A model generated the notes under the pieces. That model saw only the letters and a program-made list of their open reading frames with translations. It did not search any database and was not told the origin of the DNA. A DNA stretch of 64,000 bases from an uncultured Flavobacteriaceae bacterium (GTDB taxonomy: Bacteria > Bacteroidota > Bacteroidia > Flavobacteriales > Flavobacteriaceae): positions 245,759 to 309,758 of the forward strand of contig CANMFO010000004.1 in assembly GCA_947497245.1 (NCBI GenBank). The letters are read 5' to 3'. Below are positions 26,620-34,113 of the stretch, piece by piece. The position numbers and the translations under genes are program-made. Position 1 is the stretch's first letter; every line of letters begins with the position of its first letter.

Positions 26620-28437
26620 ATGGGTTTAGTGACCGCGAAGGAAGTTGCCAAGGCTACCAAACTTGATAAACTAGGTTTTATTGGCACCTTTTTGGCCTGG
26701 GCCTTTCTCAGGGTCACCAAAATCAGGAGCATGTCCAAACGCTACGACAAAATAAGCCATTTGGAGGGCATGGAATTTTTGGACGCCGTGCTCGAACAGT
26801 ACGAGATCGACTATGAGATTCCCACAGATGACCTGAAACGCCTGCCCAAGGAAGGGCCCTATATCACCATCAGTAACCATCCGCTGGGCGGGATGGACGG
26901 AATCATTCTTCTTAAATTGATGTTGCAGCACAGGTCGGATTACAAGGTAATGGCCAATTTTTTGTTGCAGCGTTTCAAGCCCTTGGCCCCATATCTTTTG
27001 CCTGTAAACCCATTCGAGGACCGCAAGGAGGTCAAAAGCAGTATCACGGGATTCAAGTATGCCATGCTCCACATAAGGGAAGGCCATCCGATAGGCATTT
27101 TTCCCGCTGGGGAGGTATCGACCCACAAAGAAGGCAAGATGGTGGTCGACAGGCCGTGGGAGGAAACGGCGATCAAATTGATCAGGAAGGCGGAAGTGCC
27201 TGTAGTGCCCATTTACTTCCATGCACGGAACAGTCCCCTGTTCTATAGGTTGGCCCGGATAAGCGGAATGCTCCGAACGGCAAAATTGCCCTCCGAGGCA
27301 CATTCCCAGAAAAACCGCCCCATTAAAGTACGCATAGGGCAACCCATTTCCGTTACCATGCAAAAAGAGCAACCTACCCTGGCGGAGTATACCGAACTGC
27401 TCCGCAAAAAAACCTATATCCTATCCAATGCGTACCAAAAGGAACGCTTGATCGATCAGATCCCCACCACCCTAAAACTTCCGAAACAGCCAAGAAAAAT
27501 AGCAACGGCAGTGCGTACGGAGGTCATCGAGGGCGAGATCGAAAGGCTCATAGAAAAAGACCGTAGATTGCTACAGAGCAAGAACTACGCGGTTTTTTTG
27601 GCGCCTGCCAATGAAATGCCGTTTACACTCAAGGAAATTGGAAGACAAAGGGAGATCACGTTCAGGGCGATTGGCGAGGGGACCAACAATTCAACGGATA
27701 TCGATCAATTCGATGCGTACTACCACCACATGTTCCTTTGGGACAACGAGGCGAAGGTGATCGCCGGGGCCTATCGCATGGGGCTGGGAACCGAAATCTT
27801 CAAAAAATATGGTATTGATGGGTTCTATTTGCAGGACCTGTTCCGCTTTGAGCCCGAACTGTTCGGGATGATGCAGCAGTCCATCGAGATGGGAAGGGCC
27901 TATATTATCAAGGAATACCAACAAAAACCCATGCCGCTGTTCTTACTGTGGAAGGGTATCGTACATACGACCTTACGGCATCCGGAACACAAATACCTGA
28001 TCGGAGGGGTGAGTATCAGCAACCAGTTTTCGAACTTTTCAAAATCGTTGATGATCGAGTTTATGAAAAGTAATTATTGGGATCCCTATGTGGCGCAGTA
28101 CGTGAGGCCCAAAAAGGAATTCAAGGTGAAGTTGAAGGACGCGGACAAGGAATTTGTCTTTGACGAGACCCAGGCTGACCTGAACAAATTCGATAAGCTG
28201 ATCGATGAGGTCGAACCGGGCAATCTTCGCCTGCCTGTCCTGATCAAAAAATACATCAAGCAAAACGCAAAGGTAGTGGCCTTTAACGTTGACCCCCTGT
28301 TCAACAACTCTGTCGACGGCCTGATGTACATTAAAATCTCGGATCTGCCGGAGAGTACGGTAAAACCTGTTATGGAAGAATTCCAGGCGGAGCTGGAACG
28401 CAAGTTTGCGGAAAATGGCCATCAAGCGGTGCGCTAG
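26620..28437 (+). CDS. Fused PlsC acyltransferase / GNAT acyltransferase (OlsF-like)
   Basis: 605 residues from the ATG at 26620. The N-terminal half is a PlsC-type O-acyltransferase: SNHPLGGMDG carries the HX4D site (His87) and IFPAGEVST the acyl-acceptor motif. The C-terminal half (about 305-600) is a GNAT-like N-acyltransferase of the OlsB/hemolysin-related type (AGAYRMGLG..., FRFEPELF). This order matches OlsF-type enzymes, which make ornithine or glycine aminolipids in one polypeptide. It should act at the inner membrane. A remnant start 22 codons upstream is less plausible. The gene overlaps arsC tail-to-tail by 4 nt. Confidence 0.82.
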   Translation: MGLVTAKEVAKATKLDKLGFIGTFLAWAFLRVTKIRSMSKRYDKISHLEGMEFLDAVLEQYEIDYEIPTDDLKRLPKEGPYITISNHPLGGMDGIILLKLMLQHRSDYKVMANFLLQRFKPLAPYLLPVNPFEDRKEVKSSITGFKYAMLHIREGHPIGIFPAGEVSTHKEGKMVVDRPWEETAIKLIRKAEVPVVPIYFHARNSPLFYRLARISGMLRTAKLPSEAHSQKNRPIKVRIGQPISVTMQKEQPTLAEYTELLRKKTYILSNAYQKERLIDQIPTTLKLPKQPRKIATAVRTEVIEGEIERLIEKDRRLLQSKNYAVFLAPANEMPFTLKEIGRQREITFRAIGEGTNNSTDIDQFDAYYHHMFLWDNEAKVIAGAYRMGLGTEIFKKYGIDGFYLQDLFRFEPELFGMMQQSIEMGRAYIIKEYQQKPMPLFLLWKGIVHTTLRHPEHKYLIGGVSISNQFSNFSKSLMIEFMKSNYWDPYVAQYVRPKKEFKVKLKDADKEFVFDETQADLNKFDKLIDEVEPGNLRLPVLIKKYIKQNAKVVAFNVDPLFNNSVDGLMYIKISDLPESTVKPVMEEFQAELERKFAENGHQAVR

Positions 28438-28853
28438 GTCAGTTCCTCCTTTACAAAGGTCTCGCAAAACTCCTTGATTTCGTTCCTGGCCGTTAAAAAG
28501 GCAGCCTGTTTTTCCTCTTTCGTCCCCACGACCTTGGAGGGGTCAAAAAAGTTATGGTGAAGGCGTTTGGCATTTTTTGAGGGAATAAAAGGACAGTTCT
28601 CCTTGGCATGATCGCAGACGGTGATGATAAAATCCCAGGCAATCCCCTGATATTCGTCGACATGGTTGCTGGTATGCCCGCTGATATCAATGTTGTCATT
28701 GGCCATAATGGCCACCGCCCCGGGGTTCAGCCCATGGGTTTCAATCCCGGCACTGTAAATGTTTGCGAGACCGGTCTGCAGGGCATTTAGATACCCGTGC
28801 GCCATTTGACTCCGGCAGGAATTGCCGGTGCAGAGCACTAAGATGTTTTTCAT
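28434..28853 (-). CDS. arsC: Arsenate reductase, thioredoxin-type
   Basis: 139 residues with the low-molecular-weight phosphatase P-loop CTGNSCR (Cys8 to Arg14). It also has the two extra cysteines of the thioredoxin-linked ArsC catalytic relay, Cys80 and Cys87 in VCDHAKENCPF. It would reduce arsenate to arsenite. Last gene of the arsR-DUF6428-arsN-like-arsC cluster. No arsenite efflux gene (acr3 or arsB) is within the cluster. Confidence 0.92.
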   Translation of the reverse strand: MKNILVLCTGNSCRSQMAHGYLNALQTGLANIYSAGIETHGLNPGAVAIMANDNIDISGHTSNHVDEYQGIAWDFIITVCDHAKENCPFIPSKNAKRLHHNFFDPSKVVGTKEEKQAAFLTARNEIKEFCETFVKEELT

Positions 28854-28907
28854 ATTGGAAATTCAAGTACTGATTTAAGTTCAAGTGTCAAAAATAAGTG
28901 TTTGGAT

Positions 28908-29399
28908 CTAATCCGGGCCTATTATGGTGCTTCGGCGTTCATAAAGGAGGTTGTCCTTCCAGATCCCATCCAATTGCCCGATGCGCTCCCGCTTCCCGAT
29001 ATAGCGAAAACCTGCTTTTTCATGAAGCCGGATACTGCCTTCGTTCTCGGGAAAGATACCGGACTGTAGGGTCCATAGGCCTTCCTTCTCGCTTTGCCCG
29101 ATCAGGGCCTCCATCAAGGAGGCACCGATGCCCATGCCCCTGGATTGCGCCCCGACATAGACGCTCACCTCCGCCACACCGCCATAGACACACCTGCTGG
29201 ATACCGGGGACAGGGCCGCCCAGCCCAGAATACGTTCTTTGTCGAACGCCACCAACCGGCAGGCTTTCATATGGGCGCTGTTCCAGGCTGCATAGGTCGG
29301 CATACTCTTTTCAAAGGTCGCAAAACCAGTGGATATGCCTTCTTCGTAAATTTTTGAAACGGCGGCCCAGTCCGCGGGGTCCATATTTCTGATCTGCAT
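28908..29399 (-). CDS. ArsN/phosphinothricin-type N-acetyltransferase
   Basis: 163 residues from the ATG at 29399 (MQIRNMDPADW). GNAT fold of the phosphinothricin/methionine-sulfone acetyltransferase branch: EEGISTGFATFE, the acetyl-CoA loop GAQSRGMGIGASLM and HEKAGFRYIGKRERIG. Inside an arsenic cluster this matches ArsN, which acetylates the organoarsenical antibiotic arsinothricin. An upstream in-frame start at 29498 would overlap the DUF6428 gene by 88 nt. It begins 11 nt after DUF6428. Confidence 0.83.
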   Translation of the reverse strand: MQIRNMDPADWAAVSKIYEEGISTGFATFEKSMPTYAAWNSAHMKACRLVAFDKERILGWAALSPVSSRCVYGGVAEVSVYVGAQSRGMGIGASLMEALIGQSEKEGLWTLQSGIFPENEGSIRLHEKAGFRYIGKRERIGQLDGIWKDNLLYERRSTIIGPD

Positions 29400-29410
29400 G
29401 GACTTTGGGT

Positions 29411-29899
29411 TTAGCAACTTCCACCTCCGGGAGAACAACATGCCTCGGCCTCCGCCCTTGTCCCTACCGGGGCGCCACAGGTTTCCTTGGCCTTGCAATC
29501 TGTTTTTTCCACTGCCAACTCGATGCGCAGTTGGTCATCGTCGATCGTATGGCCGCTTACAAAAAGTTGGGCCGTATGGAAGTCGGTATTGCCGTACTCG
29601 AACTTCAACTCGGTGTCCAGGTCCATGGGCTTGATGCCGTCGACCTTCTTGAGAATGGCGAGTGCCTTGTACACGGATAGATATTCCCTTTTGCCTTTTT
29701 CAGAGGGACTTTCCCAAAGCTGTACGACGGTCTCTTTCCAGAAGTTGGTACCGGAACCGCAATCGACCGTGTCGATAGTTACATTTTTTACTTCCGTGAT
29801 GTGATAGTTTGCGCCGACAAGCTGCCCGGTCGAGTATTCGAAAAGCAGGCTCTTGTCTGAATTCGCTTTTAAGAGGGATAAAAATTCCTTAGTTTGCAT
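29411..29899 (-). CDS. DUF6428 arsenic-cluster protein with Cys-rich tail
   Basis: 162 residues from the ATG at 29899. It matches DUF6428, a family I know from Bacteroidota arsenic clusters and whose function is not established. A soluble alpha/beta body is followed by a cysteine-rich C-terminus: DCKAKETCGAP, then ACCSPGGGSC at the very end. These cysteines would suit soft-metal or As(III) binding. It lies 17 nt after arsR and 11 nt before the arsN-like gene, so it belongs to the same transcript. Confidence 0.85.
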   Translation of the reverse strand: MQTKEFLSLLKANSDKSLLFEYSTGQLVGANYHITEVKNVTIDTVDCGSGTNFWKETVVQLWESPSEKGKREYLSVYKALAILKKVDGIKPMDLDTELKFEYGNTDFHTAQLFVSGHTIDDDQLRIELAVEKTDCKAKETCGAPVGTRAEAEACCSPGGGSC

Positions 29900-29916
29900 T
29901 TTATCTATTTTTTTGG

Positions 29917-30240
29917 TTAACAACAATTTAATTTTGCTTTGTCAAAGAAGGAGTTCATGAGTACTTGGACCTCTTTCCATTTTTCCAGGTTGATACAGTA
30001 GCACACCTTTTTTCCTTCAATTTCGCCCTTGATAAGCTCAATGCTCTTCAATTCTTTCAAGTGCTGTGAAATGGTGGGCTGTGCAAGCCCTATTTCGGTT
30101 ACGATATCGTTGCAGATGCAGGCCTTCTGATCGCTGATATGCTGTAAGATGGCAATCCTTGCCGGATGGGCCAGCACTTTAAAAATGATCGCCAGTTCGT
30201 TTTGATCGGAATTGAACATTTGTGTTTTGGTGATACCCAT
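29917..30240 (-). CDS. arsR: ArsR-family metalloregulator
   Basis: 107-residue winged-helix repressor from the ATG at 30240. The HPARIAIL and LAQPTISQHLKEL helices are typical of ArsR. The metal site in helix alpha3 is CIC (Cys41 and Cys43), comparable to the CVC pair of As(III)-sensing ArsR; a further Cys-Cys pair ends the protein (LNCC). It heads the arsenic cluster. A 12-bp perfect palindrome lies 11 nt upstream and is the likely operator. An in-frame start at 30300 would include the terminator of the next gene and is rejected. Confidence 0.93.
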   Translation of the reverse strand: MGITKTQMFNSDQNELAIIFKVLAHPARIAILQHISDQKACICNDIVTEIGLAQPTISQHLKELKSIELIKGEIEGKKVCYCINLEKWKEVQVLMNSFFDKAKLNCC

Positions 30241-30251
30241 AACGTATTTAT

Positions 30252-30263
30252 ATATTGCAATAT
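30252..30263. promoter_or_regulatory. Likely ArsR operator palindrome
   Basis: ATATTGCAATAT is a perfect 12-bp palindrome 11 nt upstream of arsR. It overlaps TAATATTG on the minus strand, a near match to the -7 promoter element, so a bound repressor would block transcription. Confidence 0.5.
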
Positions 30264-30287
30264 TACGATAATAAAGAATAAGAAAAA

Positions 30288-30317
30288 AGCCAAATCGCAA
30301 AAATCTGGCTTTTTTTT
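30288..30317 (-). terminator. Bidirectional terminator between the DUF4870-like gene and arsR
   Basis: 8-bp arms AGCCAAAT (30288-30295) and ATCTGGCT (30303-30310) have one G-T wobble and a 7-nt loop. Eight Ts follow on the plus strand and TTTTTTCTT follows on the minus strand. It ends the minus-strand gene at 30321 and isolates arsR. Confidence 0.75.
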
Positions 30318-30320
30318 GTT

Positions 30321-30827
30321 TTACAGTCCGCTAAACCAGTTCTGGAACATTTCGCCCACACCTACGGTAGGCACCATTTTTCCATTGGCGGCGTTTACCA
30401 AACTAATGATAACGAGCACCAAGCAGATCAGGGAGGCAAAACAGCCCACAACGGGAATAAAATTGAGTAAAATGGCCACAAGCCAGATGCCCAAGGTCTG
30501 TCTTATATAGTAGCTTCCGAACTCGGTTTTGTTCTGATTGTTCATGATCAGGGCAACGATCCATCCAATGACGGTGATGTGCGCAATGATCGCTACGGTC
30601 TTACCACTATCCGGACTATTCGGATCAAAGGTCTTTTCGGCTTCCTCCTTGAATTCTTTTGCGGCCTCCTTGACATTGTCCGCAAAATCACTGGCCGCTT
30701 CCTTGGCGTCCTCGGCAAAGTCACTTGCGGCTTCTTTGGCATCTTCCGCGAACTCTTTCGCAGACTCTTTGGCGCCCTCGAAGGCATCTTCGGCCTGATC
30801 TCCTAAATCTTTATTTTCGTCTGACAT
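30321..30827 (-). CDS. DUF4870-like membrane protein with 11-residue repeats
   Basis: 168 residues. The N-terminal third (about 12-65) is built from 11-residue repeats of the type EDAKEAASDFA, forming charged amphipathic helices like those of LEA or YtxH-type stress proteins. The C-terminal part has three or so membrane helices (KTVAIIAHITVIGWIVALI, TLGIWLVAILLNFIPVV, ASLICLVLVIISLV) typical of DUF4870-type small membrane proteins. Role unknown; the repeats might shield or contact the membrane surface. A terminator follows directly. Confidence 0.75.
   Translation of the reverse strand: MSDENKDLGDQAEDAFEGAKESAKEFAEDAKEAASDFAEDAKEAASDFADNVKEAAKEFKEEAEKTFDPNSPDSGKTVAIIAHITVIGWIVALIMNNQNKTEFGSYYIRQTLGIWLVAILLNFIPVVGCFASLICLVLVIISLVNAANGKMVPTVGVGEMFQNWFSGL
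30651..30779 (-). repeat. 33-nt coding tandem repeats
   Basis: Imperfect tandem units of 33 nt in the 5' part of the DUF4870-like gene encode 11-residue amphipathic repeats. Two adjacent units are nearly identical at protein level (EDAKEAASDFA). Not a CRISPR array: there are no spacers and the period matches the coding frame. Confidence 0.7.
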
Positions 30828-30881
30828 TTTTATAGTTTTTGGTGGTTAAACTTAGTTTTAAATGTACAGATTATTTTTAAA

Positions 30882-31268
30882 TCATAGAAATGCCTTGTCA
30901 ATGGGTTCCCAGAGCTCCAGTTTATTACCGTCCGGATCGAGGATCCATCCAAATTTTCCGTATTCGTATTCCTCTATTTTGCCGACAACGGTCACGCCCT
31001 CCTTCTTTAACGCGGCCAGGAGTTCCACTAGGTTTTCGACCCTAAAGTTCATCATAAATTGAGAATCACTGGGCTGAAAATAGCTCGTATCGGCGTTCAT
31101 CGGACTCCATTGGGTGGAGCAATCATTACCTTCCTTGTCCTTCCACCAAAAAGTGCAGCCGTATTGATCGGTGTTCAGTCCCAAATGTTTTTTGTACCAT
31201 TGCTTTATTTTGTCCGGATCTTCTGTTTTAAAGAAGAAACCTCCCAATCCCGTTACCCTGTTCTTCAT
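30882..31268 (-). CDS. VOC/glyoxalase-family protein
   Basis: 128-residue vicinal oxygen chelate protein. The paired beta-alpha-beta-beta-beta pattern is visible, with GLGGFFFKTEDPDKIKQWYKKHLGL at the start and GKFGWILDPDGNKLELWEP at the end, the latter bearing the usual C-terminal Glu ligand. Substrate unknown. Starts 3 nt after the DUF1801 stop, so they form an operon. Confidence 0.87.
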   Translation of the reverse strand: MKNRVTGLGGFFFKTEDPDKIKQWYKKHLGLNTDQYGCTFWWKDKEGNDCSTQWSPMNADTSYFQPSDSQFMMNFRVENLVELLAALKKEGVTVVGKIEEYEYGKFGWILDPDGNKLELWEPIDKAFL

Positions 31269-31270
31269 AT

Positions 31271-31726
31271 CTATCGTTTTGTTTGTGATTCATAAAATTC
31301 GATCCATTCCTCCGGCGTGGTCCTGGAGGCCAGTTGGGCGATCAGTTCATAGGGAATATCGTCCATATACTTAAACCGGATGCAACTTTTGCCCATATCG
31401 AGCTTGCGCCTACAGTGTTTGGGGTACTCCCCAACAAACCAATCGTAGTTTTTTTTATCGGCATAGATGCCATAGTGGTATAGTGCCACAAAATTTTTCT
31501 GGGAGGCGAGGTTCATAAAGGGCAGGGGCAGTTTTGGATCGCAATGGTATCCGTTGGGATATTTTGAATGCGGGACCACATAACCCAGCATGCCGTAATT
31601 CATTTGTTCCTCAAAACCCCTGGGCAGGTTTTCAAGGACGGTCTTTCGCAAGCTGCGTATCACTTCCTGGCGTTCTTCCGGAAGTTGTTCGATATATTCC
31701 TCTGGGGTACTTGCCTTGTACTGCAT
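31271..31726 (-). CDS. DUF1801 protein
   Basis: 151-residue cytoplasmic protein of the DUF1801 (YdhG-like) family. Diagnostic features are the N-terminal TPEEYIEQLPEERQEVIRSLR, the central NYGMLGYVVP and the FVALYHYGIYAD segment; the C-terminal part has KSCIRFKYMDDIP. Function unknown. Lies 4 nt after the DUF4199 gene and 2 nt before the VOC gene on the same strand. Confidence 0.87.
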   Translation of the reverse strand: MQYKASTPEEYIEQLPEERQEVIRSLRKTVLENLPRGFEEQMNYGMLGYVVPHSKYPNGYHCDPKLPLPFMNLASQKNFVALYHYGIYADKKNYDWFVGEYPKHCRRKLDMGKSCIRFKYMDDIPYELIAQLASRTTPEEWIEFYESQTKR

Positions 31727-31730
31727 GTAT

Positions 31731-32192
31731 TCAGTTTTTGCGTTGCAGGACCAGCGCGGAGATCAGGGAAACGATCAGGCCGATGATCATGACCGTGGCA
31801 AACATCAACAGGGCCATGCCCCCGCTACCATAATCCAGAATTTCTTCTTTATGTCCCTGGGCCCGCATGACCTCAACGTATTCCTGAAAAAAGTCGGGAT
31901 TGATGGCCTTGGTATAGATATAGTCGGCGATGGCGATACCCGTTGCGGTAAAAAGGGAGATCAACATCCCAATGAGCACCGCTTTTCCAAAAGAGACAAT
32001 CCCGTTGTTCTCCTTGTCCCGGTAGTGCTTTATCCCAAAAAAAACAAAGGACAAGGAGGCGACCATGGTGGCGTACCCAATGACTTCCTGGATTGAAAAA
32101 TCGACATCTTGCCCAAAGAACGATCCTCCCAAAAAAATGAGAAGGGCCACAAGGAAACCATAGGGCCCGAATTTTAAGACGGTGTTTTTCAT
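31731..32192 (-). CDS. DUF4199 membrane protein
   Basis: 153-residue inner-membrane protein with four predicted helices: a GPYGFLVALLIFLGGSFFG segment, a second pair around VIGYATMVASLSFVFFGIKHYRD and VSFGKAVLIGMLISLFTATG, and a C-terminal MALLMFATVMIIGLIVSLISAL. This pattern matches DUF4199, a Bacteroidota-specific family of unknown function. First of three closely spaced minus-strand genes; a LuxR-type regulator lies 106 nt upstream. Confidence 0.85.
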   Translation of the reverse strand: MKNTVLKFGPYGFLVALLIFLGGSFFGQDVDFSIQEVIGYATMVASLSFVFFGIKHYRDKENNGIVSFGKAVLIGMLISLFTATGIAIADYIYTKAINPDFFQEYVEVMRAQGHKEEILDYGSGGMALLMFATVMIIGLIVSLISALVLQRKN

Positions 32193-32298
32193 CGTATTGA
32201 ATTTTAGAGTTCAGTCGGTCAAAAATAAAATGCGACGGGGCGATGGCACTCATACTAAAGTACTAAAATGTCGTTATTTGGAGCTATTTCGGAGAAAA

Positions 32299-32709
32299 TT
32301 ATATGATTTGTAGGGCCTTGGCGATTTGTATCGCCTGGGTCCTTCTTTTTGCGTTGAGTTTCAACAGCACATTGGAAACATGCGTTTTTATGGTGCTTTC
32401 GGTCAAGAAAAGCTTGTCGGCTATTTCCCTGTTCGACAATCCAAGGGCAATTTCCTTAAGGACTTCGTATTCCCTTTTGCTCAGTTCCAAGGCCATTATT
32501 TTTTGGCGATCAATTTTGTTGGGGGGCAAGTGCTTTTTGGAAAGGCTTTTTTTGTTCAGGTATATTCCGACGAAAAAGAATACCAGGGCCACTGCGGCCA
32601 GGGCATATTCCATACGCAGGCTACCACCAATGATCGCGTACTTGCTGACTTGAAATAACAAGAGCAGTGCCAAGATCAACAGCCCGAATGTAAGTACGGT
32701 CTTCCTCAC
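32299..32709 (-). CDS. Membrane-anchored LuxR-type HTH regulator
   Basis: 136 residues. Two N-terminal membrane helices (about 6-24 and 34-52) are followed by a LuxR-type helix-turn-helix (about 74-136: LSKREYEVLKEIALGLSNREIADKL, then STIKTHVSNVLLKL). No receiver domain is present. The start is GTG; moving to the internal ATG at residue 33 would remove the first helix. It may sense a membrane state and control the adjacent DUF4199-DUF1801-VOC genes, but no target is shown. Confidence 0.83.
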   Translation of the reverse strand: MRKTVLTFGLLILALLLLFQVSKYAIIGGSLRMEYALAAVALVFFFVGIYLNKKSLSKKHLPPNKIDRQKIMALELSKREYEVLKEIALGLSNREIADKLFLTESTIKTHVSNVLLKLNAKRRTQAIQIAKALQII

Positions 32710-32718
32710 GGCCCAAAT

Positions 32719-33678
32719 TTAGCAAAATCTTGCTTTGACCTTGTCGACTATGGTCTGGGCGAGTTTTTCCTTGCTTTCCACGGTCCACCCGGCCACATGG
32801 GGGGTCAGTAGTACATTCTCTGCCCGCATCAGGTATTGGAAGGCCTCGGGAAGCCGCCCGGTCCCGTCCGGAGGGGCCGTGTTTTTGAACAGGTTCTCAA
32901 AAGAGGATTTTTCGTATTCCAGCACATCGAGCCCGGCGCCCAGGATTTTGCCAGATTTTAGACCCATCACCAGATCGGCGGTCACCACACACTTGCCCCT
33001 TGCAGTATTCAACAACCAAAAGGGTTTTTGGAAGGCATCGATGAATTTGGCATCGATCATACCCAGGCTCAGCTCGTTTTCGGGCACATGAAGGCTGAGC
33101 ACATCGGTTTTTTGTTGCAGCTCCATAATGCCCACTTGCCTGGCATTTTCATCGCCCACACCTCCTTCGATATCATAACAAATGACCTCCACATCAAAGC
33201 CCCGGAGTTTTTTGGCGAAGGCCTTGCCCATATTTCCATAGCCGATGATACCCACTGTTTTTCCGTCGAGTTCCAGGCCCCGATTGCCTTCACGGTCCCA
33301 TTTTCCGGAACACACCTCGTCATGGGCCTTGTTCAGTTTATTGAACAACGATAGGAGCATGCCCAGCGTGTGTTCCCCTACGGCATTTCTATTTCCCTCG
33401 GGGGCTGCCGCCAAAAAAATGCCCTTGGATTTTGCGTATTCGGTGTCGATATTTTCCAAACCGGCCCCTACGCGACCGATAAATTGCAAACGGGCCGCTT
33501 TTTCCAGAAAAGGCCGATCTATCGCGAACCGGCTTCGTATGACCAATCCATCGTACTCATGGATATGTTGTTCTATTTCCTTTTTGGTGGAGGTATAGTC
33601 TTCCTTGTTCTGGAAACCCAAAGCAGCGAACTGCTCCAATAGAAGGGGATGATTGGTGTCGAGGTGCAGGATTTTCAT
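32719..33678 (-). CDS. D-2-hydroxyacid dehydrogenase (SerA-like)
   Basis: 319 residues, NAD-dependent 2-hydroxyacid dehydrogenase fold. Substrate-binding loop GRVGAGLENID, NAD-binding VGIIGYGNMGKAFAKKL, and the catalytic histidine in LLTPHVAGWTVE. Candidate reactions include 3-phosphoglycerate, glyoxylate or hydroxypyruvate reduction; it lacks the C-terminal ACT domain of long SerA. Ends 10 nt before the LuxR-type start; the cupin gene is 11 nt upstream, so the three may be co-transcribed. Confidence 0.88.
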   Translation of the reverse strand: MKILHLDTNHPLLLEQFAALGFQNKEDYTSTKKEIEQHIHEYDGLVIRSRFAIDRPFLEKAARLQFIGRVGAGLENIDTEYAKSKGIFLAAAPEGNRNAVGEHTLGMLLSLFNKLNKAHDEVCSGKWDREGNRGLELDGKTVGIIGYGNMGKAFAKKLRGFDVEVICYDIEGGVGDENARQVGIMELQQKTDVLSLHVPENELSLGMIDAKFIDAFQKPFWLLNTARGKCVVTADLVMGLKSGKILGAGLDVLEYEKSSFENLFKNTAPPDGTGRLPEAFQYLMRAENVLLTPHVAGWTVESKEKLAQTIVDKVKARFC

Positions 33679-33688
33679 GGTGTACAGG

Positions 33689-34054
33689 CTATATTTTGGG
33701 GTAGTGGTTTTGGGTCATTTCATGCTTTATGTCCCCGGTATGGGCCGTATTCTGCTTTTCAAAAAGAAGTAAATGTACTTCCTCGCCGTCTGTGGTCATC
33801 GGATTGTGTTCCACACCCTTGGGCACCACAATGATCTCTCCTTCCCCCACCACTTCGGTACGGTCGCGGAACTGCATGTACAAGGTTCCCTTCAAGACCT
33901 GAAAAAGTTCATCTTCATGCTCATGGGCATGCCATACGAACTCGCCCTGTATTTTGGCCAAGATTACCTGCATATCGTCTACGACGGCAATTTGGTGCGG
34001 GTGCCAATGTTTGGTGAAGGCTGCGTGTTTTTCCTTTAGGTTGATGGGTTTCAT
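33689..34054 (-). CDS. Cupin-domain protein
   Basis: 121-residue single cupin barrel. Metal motif 1 is visible as WHAHEHEDELFQVLKG (two His, one more His and a Glu) and motif 2 ends in VEHNPMTT. No signal peptide. Enzymatic or binding role unknown. Lies 11 nt upstream of the 2-hydroxyacid dehydrogenase gene. Confidence 0.87.
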   Translation of the reverse strand: MKPINLKEKHAAFTKHWHPHQIAVVDDMQVILAKIQGEFVWHAHEHEDELFQVLKGTLYMQFRDRTEVVGEGEIIVVPKGVEHNPMTTDGEEVHLLLFEKQNTAHTGDIKHEMTQNHYPKI

Positions 34055-34113
34055 ACTAAAAAGGTTTGTTTAAAGATATGGACTTTTGAGGTGGGGTTTC
34101 TTGGATGGACGCC

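Noticed and set aside
30651-30779. Regular repeats that could suggest a CRISPR array
   Set aside because: The period is 33 nt, in frame with an 11-residue protein repeat, with no unique spacers and no cas genes.
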